This document shows positions 32,629-44,673 of a stretch of DNA of 64,000 nt, one piece after another. Origin of the DNA: Microstegium vimineum (lineage: Eukaryota > Streptophyta > Magnoliopsida > Poales > Poaceae); assembly GCA_022036555.1 (NCBI GenBank), contig CM039129.1:33634051-33698050 (forward strand), read 5' to 3'. The translations under genes and the position numbers were made by a program. How positions within the stretch are numbered: position 1 is the first letter of the stretch; each line of letters begins with the position of its first letter. Below the pieces are notes generated by a model that saw nothing but the letters and a program-made list of their open reading frames with translations, was not told where the DNA came from and did no database searches.

Positions 32629-35600
32629 ATGGCGGCGGCGGTTTTGGAGGAGGCGATGCGACGGGGTGCTGGGAGCGTCGGGGACGACGACGTGGCCGCG
32701 CGCAGGGCGGAGGAGGCCGGTGAGTTCGGTTCTTGGTCTTGGGCACCTGCTGCGCGGATCACGCGCGATGATTCAGGGAGTTTGCCGGATTGTTTAGTGT
32801 ATATTGCTGTAACTTAAGGTGTTGTTGGTTTTAGCTGTGCGATTGGGCAGGGAGAGTCTCGTCTTCGTGTCACAGTGGATCGGTTTGACTTTGACACTGA
32901 AGGTTTGGATGAATGATGGGTTCGAATTTTCAAATTTCTCGGTCGATTTGGGTGTCATGATCCTCGTGGGATGTAGTAATTCAACAGCCTGTCTGGTAGT
33001 TTATTGTTTCGATTTGAGCTCCTGTTGAGCTCAATCGCGTATAGACTTAATGCGATCCACGCTTTCTGCATCTCACTTCACTGGAGAAAGGTTTTATTTC
33101 TTCTATTTGATTAATTATTTACCCTTTTTGCTATATATTGGTCTGGATTAAAACATCTATTTATGGCCACAATGTAGTAGTGCCGTACAAGTGGAGCAGC
33201 TGTTCAAACTATACTGCAGTGATTGTTTGTTTCTTTTTTTTTCTTTCCTTTTTTGGTAAAATACTGCAGTGTTTGTTGATGACACACATTCTTACAAACA
33301 CAATGCTAGCATGACACCATGGTAAGATAATCATCAAGGCATACCAAATCAGCGTTAAGTAGAGTGGAATTTGACAGCTCCTTTTCGTTGGGTTTCCACC
33401 CCACCAAGGAAATTTAAGTCTGTCCTTATTATTGCCTGAAAATCTATTAAGTTTCAAGGGCGTCTCTGTCCTGATTATTACAATATGCCAGAGGAAGGTA
33501 CACTTATTGGCTTGCCATTGTTGGTTAAATGCAGCAATAAGAAGGCATGAAGCCGCCAGTTGGTTGCGAAAAACGGTTGGGGTAGTGTGTGCAAAGGACC
33601 TGCCAGAAGAGCCCTCTGAGGAGGAATTCCAGCTTGGACTGAGAAATGGCATTGTCCTCTGCAACGCACTGAACAAAGTCCAGCCAGGCGCCATACCAAA
33701 GGTTACACTTCTCACCTTTAATGTTTTAGTTTAGTTTGTTAGCTGTCGTACATGCCAAATATCTGATGCCAATCTTTTGTCAAATGTTAACAATACTACT
33801 AGATTGTCGGAGTCTTGTCAGATACTGCTGTTCCTGCAGATGGCTCAGCTTTGTGTGCCTATCAGTACTTTGAAAATCTGCGAAACTTTGTTGTCACTAT
33901 ACAAGGTTTTGGCCTCCCAACATTTGAGGTGTCTGATTTGGAGAAGGTAGTTATGTCTTCCTGATTCAAGAGAGTCACATGTCATAATTCTCTTCTTGTA
34001 ACTCAAGGTTTACAATGCATTTGGAACAAATTATTCCTCTTAACGTTTTTTTATCTGCCAATTTATATGTAGGGTGGCAAAAGTGTTCGAATCGTAGACT
34101 GTATTCTTGCTCTGAAGTCATTCAGTGAAAGTAAGAAAACAGGGAGACAAGCTGCATGTAAATATGGTGGCATATTGAAGCCTTTGGCTTCAGGAAATTA
34201 TTTCATACTTAAGAATTGTGATGCTTTTATGAATAAGAATGCAAGAATCCACTCAGAAGAGGCTACCCAGAATGGTTTTCCAGGAGAGCAAAAGTTATCT
34301 ACTGATTGTTCTCCAGAATCCTATGAGGTAGTAACTGTTGCAATGTAGTAAAATTTCTTATTTCACACCCAGTCATGACTTTTGTCTTGTTTTATAGACT
34401 ACTTCAGCCCTTAGCACAGTTGTCCGCACAATTCTCTTAGATAAGAAACCAGAAGAAATCCCATTGGTGAGCATACTTTGCTTCAATAGGTTGTTGATCT
34501 CTCTTTAGTATGGTTGGTGAACAAAATTGCATTTGCTAATTTGCAGATTGTTGAATCACTACTAAGCAAAGTTATTCAAGAATGCGAAAATCGCTTTGCA
34601 AATCAGAATTTGGTATGTCTTGTTCGATTACTGACATGAAAAATGCTCTTTCTATTATTCAGAAATCTATATTGTTTGAATTTCTTGGGTTGCAAAAAAT
34701 AGAAAAACTAGCTACTAACCATAAAGACTACCAATTCGTGAGAAAAAAAAAACAGTTGAAATCTGCAGGCAATCTTAAAATGAACTAAATCATTTTCCAT
34801 ATGTGACATGCTACTGGAATCATACAACACTTCCACCTGTGGTCATGTGAAAGCATATTGTTTTTATCCTCAATGGCTCAATCTACAGAAGCCAAATAGA
34901 CATAGCAAACTATATCTTGTAGTTAAGTATTTCGTCCTTGGAAGAACAAATTTCATATACTAATAGTTGTCACTATTTGATGAATAAAATGAAGATGAAC
35001 GAAGAGAAGCAAAATATCTTGACTACAAAGGAGGAGGCCAATTTTGCAGTAAATGGTAGTAGTGCAGTTCAAAAGTTCCAAATAAAGGAAGAAATAAATT
35101 TTGATCTACAACACAAACAGATCAAGGTATGCCTTTCGTTCCCCAATCATGAACTCATCTTTATCGATCATGCCTGCCAACCTTTCTTTGACAATTCCTT
35201 TGTCACAAAAAAAAGTTTATTTAACAATTTTATGCTTCCTACAGGAGTTGAGAGTTACTGTTTCTTCTATCAAGTTCGGCATGGAACAACTGAAATGGCA
35301 CTACTCTGAGGAGTTCACTAAACTTGGTAAATTACAGTTGATCCTTTTGCATTCATGAAAATTATTCCCTCCAAAATTAGACCAATTGTTTGATAGCGTC
35401 TTCGTCTCCATGTTGAAATAGGGATGCATTTGTATACTTTATCCAATGCTGCTTCTGGATACCATAAAGTTCTTGAGGAAAATCGCAAGTTATACAACCA
35501 GATACAAGATCTTAAAGGTATAATTTTGTGCATTGAAAGAGCAGAAGGTACAGGATCAAAGTCTCATTATATATAAATGCTGGTTTCTTTTGTCTCCAGG

Positions 35601-38369
35601 AAATATTAGAGTTTATTGTCGAGTCAGGCCTTTCCTTCCTGGGCAAATAAGTTCCTTAAGCAGTGTTGCTGGAATGGAAGAAAGAACCATTACGATAATG
35701 GCTCCTACAAAATATGGAAAAGATGGAAGCAAATCTTTCACTTTCAACAAAGTCTTCGGTCCAGCAGCCACTCAAGGTTCTAACTAGTTCATATAGTGCA
35801 TTTCATCTTAAAAAAATTGGCATTACTTTTTCAATGAACATCATGCTTCTTTTTTGTTAATGCAGATGAGGTCTTTTCAGATATGCAACCATTGATACGT
35901 TCAGTTCTTGATGGTTTCAATGTCTGCATATTTGCGTATGGCCAAACAGGATCTGGGAAGACTTATACAATGGTAATAGTCTGTGCTAACAAATATAGTA
36001 CGCTTGGAGTAATCCTTTTTTCTCAAAAGTTTGATCATTGTATGGTTATTTTGCAGAGTGGACCTAAAGTTTTAACAAAGGAAAGCCTAGGTGTCAACTA
36101 TAGAGCATTAAATGACTTATTTAATCTTCAAGCACAGAGAAAGGGCACAATAGATTATGATATTTCTGTACAGATGATTGAGATATACAATGAGCAAGTG
36201 AGAGATCTGCTTCAGGATAGTGGAAACAGAAGATATCCTTTTGACTAGTACAAAATCTGGCTATAGTGTTAACACTCCTTTGGTTCTGTTAGTAAAGTTC
36301 GTACAAACTTATTTGTTTTTCTCTTCTGATCTTAGTTTATTTGAGGGACATTTTGAATATCCTTGACATTGAGCTACATTAGAAATTAAAAATACGTCAC
36401 ACAAAGGACTTGCGGTTCCGGATGCAAGCTTAGTTCCTGTCACATCTACGTCTGATGTTGTTGAACTGATGAATCAAGGCCAAAAGAATCGTGCAGTGGG
36501 CTCAACAGCCATAAATGACCGCAGTAGCCGCTCCCACAGGTTTGGCTTGGTATAATTCCTTCACATAGAGCAGTTCTTCACTTCATATTTTTACTTATTA
36601 CTTGGGATTCGACATGCAGTTGCTTGACTGTTCATGTGCAAGGAAGAGATTTGACATCTGGGACAGTTTTAAGAGGCTGCATGCATCTGGTGGATCTAGC
36701 AGGCAGTGAAAGGGTTGATAAGTCCGAGGTTGTTGGAGATAGGCTAAAGGAGGCACAGTACATAAACAAGTCACTTTCAGCACTGGGAGATGTGATTGCA
36801 TCTCTTGCCCAAAAGAACACACACGTGCCTTACCGAAACAGCAAGCTCACCCAACTCTTGCAAGATTCACTAGGTAATGTACAAAAGTTAGTATCCTTAC
36901 TTATCACTTTGTTAGTAGGCAACCTGTCATGAACATTTTGTTGTTATGTTCAGGAGGGCAAGCAAAAACGCTTATGTTTGTTCACGTAAGCCCAGAACTT
37001 GACGCTGTTGGTGAGACGATAAGCACCTTGAAATTTGCTGAACGTGTTGCCTCTGTTGAGCTTGGTGCAGCAAAACCAAATAAAGAAGGCAGCGAGATTA
37101 GAGATCTCAAAGAACAGGTGTCTACGCAATCCTTATTGCTTATTTCTATATAAAAAAGGCTACATGTGACACTGCCATTTTGATTTATAAGGAAGTAATG
37201 TTATTTTTGGTCATTTCAGATTGCTTTCCTCAAGGCTGCATTGGCTAAGAAGGAAGGAGAACCAGAAAACATTGTAAGCACACAGTCAAGCTCAAGCATA
37301 CACCGAGTTCGAAAAGGCAATGCAACACCTGCGACTCCTAAAGACAGGCAGCCAATGGAAGAAGTTGGGAACCTAGAGGTGATTTTTTCCCAGTCTATTT
37401 CAGTTCTTTTTCTTGAAATTATTTCCTTTTATAAAGGTTTACATGTGTTATTACTTAGTTATGATTCCAAATTTCAAAAGGAAGATAACTTGCTAAAATA
37501 TTTTGAAGAAATTAAGATATCTGCGTGCCCATAATTTGACAATGGAAAATCAGTTCTAACCTAGAACTATCTATGAAAACAAAGTCACCATTAAGTTGAA
37601 AACATTTCGGTACATGATTTGAGCAGAAAGAGGTCTCAAATATTGGAGATGATACAACCAGTTGCCTTTAATCTTCTTGACATGCTGAACTGTACTGTAT
37701 ATTTTATCAGAATTCTCTTTTGTGCTTTTAAAAGGTCCGGAATGTCTTAACTCCAACTCAAAAGAGGTCAAAGCTGCATTTGTTTGGCATCCTCACTGAA
37801 AACAACTCATCTAACTCAGTTGAGAATTGCAATGGTCCTCAGAAGGAAATAGGATCAGATGGTTGGGTTGACAAGATGGCTATTGGAGACAACCACTTTG
37901 AGAATTCTAATTCCATCGTACAGTTGGAGCCTCACACAGCACAGCTTCCAACTTCTTTCTATCAAAGATACGGTCCTGTGCGACAAAGCTGTAGGACTGA
38001 ATCAGTACCATCGGTGGGCCTAGAAGGCTTTGATTCTGCTATTAGCTGTTCCAACCAAGAGATTGTAATGTCAACCATAGGACTAAAAGCTTCTGCCAAT
38101 AGAGGTGTCTCGAGTATAAAAAAGCCTGAAGCTACATCAATGAGGTGAGTCTGAGTTCACATGCTATTTTACACATGCATGTAAATATTCTGTGCAAATG
38201 ATTGACTTGTCCTACTGCATTTGAATTACTTAGGAGTACAAATTTAGCAAGCAAGTCTCCACTGTCGCAGAAAAAACTGCAAACACCAACCAGGAACAGG
38301 AATCAGCTAACTTTAAGCAGCATAGGTGGAAGAAGAACACCAAATGGAAAAATTGGCATTGCAAAGTAA
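32629..38369 (+). CDS. Kinesin-14 motor protein with N-terminal calponin-homology domain
   Basis: Eighteen exons: 32629-32719, 33535-33701, 33803-33946, 34073-34327, 34398-34466, 34547-34612, 34923-35126, 35245-35326, 35422-35517, 35600-35776, 35866-35972, 36057-36232, 36378-36539, 36620-36873, 36954-37117, 37220-37378, 37735-38144, 38234-38369. All phases agree and give 972 residues. A calponin-homology domain lies at about residues 35-165 (HEAASWLRKTVGVV, LCNALNKVQPGAIPK, AYQYFENLRNF). A coiled region leads to the kinesin-14 neck (KLYNQIQDLKGNIRVYCRVRP) and the motor at about 392-718. The motor has the P-loop GQTGSGKT, switch I NDRSSRSH and switch II DLAGSERVDKSEV. KCH-type kinesin-14s are usually minus-end directed and can bind actin through the CH domain. 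The C-tail (739-972) is Ser-rich and basic. The start was chosen for Kozak context and phase. Exon 12/13 uses an AT-AC intron. The gene looks intact. Confidence 0.93.
36233..36377 (+). other. Putative U12-type AT-AC intron of the KIN-14 gene
   Basis: The 145-base intron starts ATATCCTTTT and ends ...GAGCTAC. A branch-site-like TCCTTGAC lies at 36360-36367, with its A 11 bases from the 3' end. These match the minor spliceosome consensus. Joining gives ...GNR-R-LEIKNTSHKGL in frame, as expected in this motor region. No GT-AG choice I tried preserves the frame. Confidence 0.85.
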
Positions 38370-39092
38370 TCAATTAATGTGAAGGCTGATTTGTTGTGAC
38401 CATGCTCATCTGGGTCAAGGTGAGATAACAGGAAACCCAAAAGGAGTGTGTTTTTGAAACCTCCAGAAGGATCAAGATCAATGATGTAAACTGATGCACA
38501 TTCTGATAGGTAAAACATTTTATTTATTACATTAAAGTTGGAAAGAGACACCAAAGAGGACAGAAAGATGATAAATATGAAGAAAATCGAATCGAGACTT
38601 CTGTACATTTTGCACACTAAGAAAGTAATGTTGTATCATGTGCCTATTAGCCATGACAACATCAACTGAAAGTTGCTTGTAATAGACATGTGCCGAGTTT
38701 ACAGCTTTCTCTGTCTCATGTATGTTACCCTTTCTTATAATGAATCGTCAATTACAGACTAATTATAACTTTATCGGTGCATCTAGTAGAGTCACCCTTT
38801 TTTAACAAAATAAACTGTGAAAGAGATGAAAAAACTATAGGCTTTGTACATTCTCCTGAATTAATAGATAATAACAAAATGACTTGAAATCTTCAGCATG
38901 CAAATACTCTAAACTGATACAAGTACTCCTTCATGTACAGATACCTAATTGTTCGACAAAATCCATTCTACTTTAAGTTAAACAGATTTCTCTGGAGTGT
39001 CTATTTAAAATATTATAGAGTTCAATATCCAGATGGATCTTTGATCCTAAATTATCTCTTTTCCAAAATCTACTGATGCCTCTTAAGAGTGT
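38370..39092. other. Tail-to-tail intergenic region
   Basis: The 723 bases between the stop codons of the convergent KIN-14 and CBP60 genes. They should hold both 3' UTRs. AT-rich with aataaa-like strings; nothing else was recognised. Confidence 0.6.
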
Positions 39093-42000
39093 TCATATTA
39101 TCGGTACAAGCCTTGGCCTTGGTGGGTTGCAATGCGCGCCCCTCCTTGAGGTCCTGGAGAGCCTCCGTACAGATGCTAACTTCAGCGCAGCTCTGATCTT
39201 GACCCATTTGCGGGGTGAAAGTGGTGTAGATGCCCCTTCACTGTTAGAAATCTGGGAAATGAAGTTCTGTATGAGCTCATCGCAGGAGTTTAAGTCGAAA
39301 CTGTTTGTTCTTGATGGCTGGAATCCAGTGACAAATTGTTGTGACTGCATTGTTGTATGACCATTGCATTGCTGTTCAGAATGGTTGCTAAAACTCTCAC
39401 CTGCAGACGCCATAGAAAGTATGTGAGTATCAATCTTGGTAAAAATAGCTGTAGCAGAGTATTTCAATGTACTTACTGTTTCTCGGAAGCTGTAATGAAG
39501 ATTGCATCAAAGACATGATCACGTCCGTAGATGATAAACTATCGACTGGAAGACCCTGCATGCACAAAAAGAGTTAGATTTGGCTCAGTCAAATAAACAC
39601 AGTTGAAACTCATTGATTTCAATCAAATTAGGTAAAAATGGCTTACACTGTATGATTCTTCAGAGAGTGCAGCACCCTGACCAACCAGAATGTTGTTTGG
39701 AATAACAGCAGGAGGACTAGCATCTGGACCAAAAAATGTTCTCTCAGAGTTTGGTATCTGCAACTGTGTAAGTCTTGGTCTGGGTAACAAGGCTCCTTTG
39801 CTTGAATCATATGGTAGAACTCTGTTTATTGTTTGCTCATGTCTTAACTGCGTATAATTGGAAGTTTGCCCCTGAACAAACCTAGATATATCAACTGGCA
39901 TCTGTATGCAGATTGATGAGAATAATATCTTAGATACCTGTTATACATGTTATTACTATTATCCACATCTAAAGCACTACTTACATTACTGGCTCCCAGG
40001 GACGTGTTGAAAGTCTCCTTCGGCCTTGTTCCAAATCCTACACCAGTTGAGCTACCCCCATATCTGGAAAAACTTGATATCAATGACTAGATATGCAAAG
40101 TTATACTACAGTTGTGAATCAAATTTACAGAATTAGGCAATACCATAGTTCAGTGTCTGCTGATTTGGATGAAGAGCACTAAACAGGGAAGTACCCTGTG
40201 CAGGGAAACTGCAGAGTACAGGGTAGTTGTTCACCATCTTGTAGTTAGGCTGCAAGCCATCTATATTCTGATAGGCCCCTTGCTTCAGGGCTTCCACTAA
40301 ATTCTGTTTATGAAAAGCACCAAAATAATTAGAATAGTAAAGAGAAAATCTCCTGGTTTGAAGCAGGTGAGGAGACCACACCTTCTCTATTTCGTTAAGC
40401 TGGTCAATGGGCTTGTAACAATCACCAAACTTGGCCCCAACAAGCTGATATATCTCATCAAAGAAAAGACCGGCATCCTTGTCCTGAACTTGGTAAAGGT
40501 AAAGACTGTCGCCAACTTTGCACGTCATAGCATGCTCTACGATGAACTTCCATGTTGACTGTGGCATCTTGTTGAAAATCTAGATGCGGAAAAGCCAAAG
40601 TGCTTGTATCAGTCAACCATCTTGAACATGTTAAGGAATACCAACTGGTATTTATTAACGGCAGAAGTTTGTAGAGCCTTTACCTTCATAAGCTTCTGTT
40701 CATCCTTCATATACGCCCGTAAGAACTCTTGGACGGAACCGATTCCATTATCGGACAAGGCCTGGTGGTAAGCACCAATTTTACCAATCTTTTTCAAACG
40801 CCACACTTCATCTTCCAGCATTGGAGGGTAGTGCTTTTCAAATCCTACAACAAAGGTCAGATGCACATGATGGTGTCAACTCCAAGCCTCCAACCAAGAC
40901 TGCAGTTTCTGAAAAATACTGAATCTGAATCTTTGGCAAAAAAGAAAGAAAGAAAGAAAGAAAGAAAGAAGACACACCTTCTACTCTGCGCTCCTTCACG
41001 CGAAAAGGCTTGGTCACACCTTCAAGAACTCTCTCTCCAGAAGAATTGACAAGCCTCAATCCCAGCCTGAACATCTTGGTGCTGGTGAAGCTGGAGTTAT
41101 CGGTGAAGGTTGCATTCTCAAGGACAGTCTCACCTCCATTGAGCTTCAGTGCCAGATTCCCAGTGAGAAGCTGGGCACTCTTCTCTCGACCGGATACGAT
41201 GTGCTTGTTGAACTCCTCAGGACTCCAGGAATCCTCATTTCTAGCATTGAAGTTGCCGTGGAGGGCTACAACTTCAACCCTAGCAGAAGAAAGAGGACCG
41301 TACCTGACGATGTTTGTGCGACTGTTTTCAAGCCTTTCGACTATTGCCACCTTCAGTGCTGGCCCGTCGTCTGATTCTAGTTTTGTCATTGTGTACACGG
41401 GTTTCAGACCGTTCAAGAACACGAGCTGATACCTCGGGTGCTGATTCCTGTCCACCAGTAATTTACAAATGGATAAAAAATGAATAGTTGAATTGATTGC
41501 AGTAGTGGAATGTAAAATACCTATGAAACAAATGGAAATGTATTGGTGCACTTAAATGGAACAACAACACACTTTTCTTGAACGGAACTTGATTCATTCA
41601 TATGAGGGGAAACTGTATAGTATGTCTTTACCTAGGAGGTGCTGCTGGTGCACTGAATTGTCTGAACATTGCTTGCTCTACCTCCTCTGAGACCTGAGAT
41701 AAGCAAATGTCAGAAGTCAGAACAGCGAAGAGTTCTAGGAGCAGTAGCAGGTAAAACAGAAACAGAAATTGCACTGAGATAATTCCTCTGAATACAACAG
41801 ACTCTCTATAAGAACTGAACTTTGCAACCTAAAATCGTTTCCTTCAACAGATCTCATCAGAGACTTTGCAACCTAAAACATACTAAAAATAAATAAATAG
41901 CAAAATGAACCAGATCCAGGTCTCAAAAAAAAAAGAAAAAGAAAAAGAGGAACTTAGTCTGACCAAGTCCTCACGCACCACTCTTTGAAGCATTGACCCA

Positions 42001-42295
42001 AAGACCGGGAGGAACATGCCCATGAACTCGGCCTCCATGAGCCGTCTGAATCCAAACAGCCCCTCCGTCGCCTTCCTCTTCGTTCTCGTAACCTGCCTGC
42101 AAACAACCAACCATCTAATCAGCTGAGCAAACACCACCGAATCAACCAATCAATCAAGAAGACCAGACCAAAACCAAAAACTTACAGCACAGACTGCCAG
42201 CGCCTCCGGGGCAGGGACAGCTCGCCGCCGGCACCGCCGTCGGTCCCGGACCATTGGAGGCGCCTGCTGCTGGTGGAGGAGGAAGCCGGAGCCAT
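39093..42295 (-). CDS. CBP60-family calmodulin-binding protein
   Basis: Eleven exons on the minus strand: 42295-42186, 42096-41964, 41693-41632, 41447-40978, 40844-40684, 40579-40382, 40303-40144, 40063-39985, 39901-39647, 39555-39477, 39400-39093. The protein is about 671 residues. N-terminal: FRRLMEAEFMGMFLPVFGSM. The conserved CBP60 block follows (YQLVFLNGLKPVYTMTKLES, NIVRYGPLSSARVEVVALHG, FRLGLRLVNSSGERVLEGVT, GIGSVQEFLRAYMKDEQKLM, MPQSTWKFIVEHAMTC). The tail carries a basic amphipathic stretch (PRKWVKIRAALKLASVRRLS), the likely calmodulin site. CBP60 proteins are nuclear DNA-binding regulators of immunity and salicylate genes in related plants. Exon 7 to 8 does not keep frame: exon 8 is one base short of the expected length, giving an early stop unless corrected. 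Start: ATG in MAPASSSTSS. Confidence 0.9.
40942..40970. repeat. (aaag)n microsatellite in CBP60 intron
   Basis: Seven or so aaag units in the intron between exons 4 and 5 of the minus-strand gene. Confidence 0.9.
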
Positions 42296-43744
42296 TGGAG
42301 AAATAATACGGACGATGAACAAGAAGAAGAAAGCAACGGGCGGAGTGCTCCAAGCGAGGGGCGCTGATATAGAGGCCGAGGCCGAGGCCGGGCGAACGAG
42401 AAGATGGCGGGAAGGCGGCAGGAACCAGCTGCGAATGTTCCTGCCGGCGTTTCACTGTTCTGTCTGAAATTTTCAGTGCGGTTTGAGAACAAGACTTGGA
42501 AGTGTCAACGGTTTGTCCGTTCCTCTCTCCTCTCTCTCTTGTTGTGTTTGGGTTGAACTGCCAAACGTTTCTGTGTGTGTGTGTGGTTTGGACGACGAAA
42601 GTACAGCTTGAGTTCCTGAAAGACAGAGGTTCAGACGTACTGTACAATGCAATATTTTTTTTTTTCCTCAGAAAACAGAAATATTTATCCGCATGTTCTT
42701 GATTTCGATTCGCGAGTCTCAGCTTAGCCCGCATCTACGTATAATTGGGCATTGTTGTCGAGTCAAAGTTATTAGATAAAGAAATAACTTAGCTTGTTGT
42801 CGTTGACATTCAATCGGAATTTTACTGTCAAAGTAGCAGTAGTAGTACTGGAAACATCAGAATTAGAACAATTACCAAGTCATTTATACTTACTGTCATT
42901 AGTAGTTTAACTTATTCGAGGCGCCAGACAGCAGCTACATACTCGCTTGTAATTTTGATACATACGGACAAATTAAGTTGATTTTTTTTTGCGCACAAAC
43001 CGAAACAGTCAGAATACATAGTAATAGAATGTGTAGCGATGAATTCTCAAATCTGAAGCGGTGCATGTGCAGGAGAGTGGCATGCATTCTGCTTGATGCA
43101 GCGAGCATGTTGTTAATGTTGACGTTGCACACACTTGACAATGCAATGCAAGCCCACGTATGTATTACCGGTACGGAGGGAGTACTACGATACAAAACGG
43201 AGCATGTTAGTGTTTTATTTAAGCGTACGTATCGTGTGGCCAGTGGCATCCGCTCTAAATGGTGCCCAAATTAATCTTGCAGCTATATAAAGATGAGCAG
43301 TGATGGAGTGGGATGAGCTAGCCAGATCGAGGAGGAATTCACTAGGAAGAATCCATGCGAGAGTGAGACGACTAGCTCCATCCGGCATTCCGGCTGCAAA
43401 AGTCAGCAGCATGCAGTCGGCCGGCAAGATGAGAGTGAGATAAGCACAGCCGTCACTCCCTGATCGAGGCTCAGGCCCCGGCCAGCTGAGTGTACGTTCT
43501 CGGAAGAATCGAAAGGTACCTGTCATGTCCTAACGACTCCTAACAATAACTGCCAGGAAGGTGCACACCTGTGGTGTGGGGTCCATGCCGGATATCCATC
43601 GAGAGACGAGAGAGACCATTTTAGGCCTGGACATGTCCGCATGGTTTGCTCGATCGACAGATGATTAGCGAATCACTGACGTCACCCTGAATTCGTTGGA
43701 TTTCGCGTGTTCACGTGTGTGACGTCCCTCCCGTCACAAATATT
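42296..43744 (-). promoter_or_regulatory. Upstream region of CBP60 gene
   Basis: About 1.45 kb before the CACTA element. A (tg)n run lies at 42571-42586 and a poly-T near 42655. No TATA box or other motif was assigned. Contains no gene that I can support. Confidence 0.4.
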
Positions 43745-44227
43745 CACTACAGGAAACCGGCACTCGGCAACTAGCCTTTTGTATTCGGCAACTAGCACTC
43801 GGCAGAAGTCGAGTCGGCAACTAATTTAGTTGTCGAATGCCAGATTTCGGGCACTCGACAACTAAATTGCCGAGTGTTATTTTATTTGTCGAGTGCCGGA
43901 TCCAGCACTCGGCAACTAAAATTGGGCCCACTCGGCAACTAAAATTGGGCCTTCAACCTTGACGGACTAGTTACCGAGTGCCCGAAATCTGGCACTCGGC
44001 AACTAATTTTTTTAATTTTTTCTGCCAAAATTTAGTTGCCGAGTGCCAGCTGGCCGAGTGTCTAGGAGCTGGCACTAGGCAACTAATTTTTTTTTATTAA
44101 TAATTAGTTGCCGAGTGCAATGACAATTGCACTCAGCAACTAATTGTGACACTCGGCAACTAAAAAAATTACTATTTTTTTGTTTTTTTGATTTCCAACA
44201 AAACAGAGACAAAAATAGACAAATATA

Positions 44228-44350
44228 TATCACATTCACCATTCAAATCATATATACATTACATCCACCATTCAAATCACACATATATCGCATCCACCAT
44301 TCAAATCACATATATATCCTCACATCCATCATTCACAATCCATCATACGC
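44228..44350. repeat. ~34-bp tandem repeat inside CACTA element
   Basis: Three to four copies of atccaccattcaaatcacatatat-type units, next to the left subterminal region. Confidence 0.8.
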
Positions 44351-44673
44351 ATATAACATCACAAACATCCATCACAAACGTCCATAAGCCCATAATACAT
44401 CGCATACACATATAGAGTCCATAGATCCATCACATAGAGTCCATAATCCATCACATAGCTATGAATATGTCACAATTCTAAGTCTAACTCAAGTCTAAGT
44501 CTAATACAAGTCTGATGAACATGAAAATAGACAAAGAACAAGTACCTACTGTTGCCATCCTGACCAGTCGGGCCGTGAAGAAGAGTCATCTGACAACCCG
44601 GCTTGTGGAGGAGTGTCAGTTGGCCACCCCTGCAGTGGAGAGGGACCACCGCCTTGAACCGTCGGGTTCGAAC

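Noticed and set aside
32367..32797. Frames over the KIN-14 leader
   Set aside because: C-rich 5' UTR and exon 1 in other frames.
36233..36250. In-frame stop after exon 12 as KIN-14 truncation
   Set aside because: The stop is intronic; the AT-AC intron restores the expected motor sequence.
44120..44420. Possible CRISPR-like array
   Set aside because: The repeats are contiguous tandem units without unique spacers, in a plant transposon.
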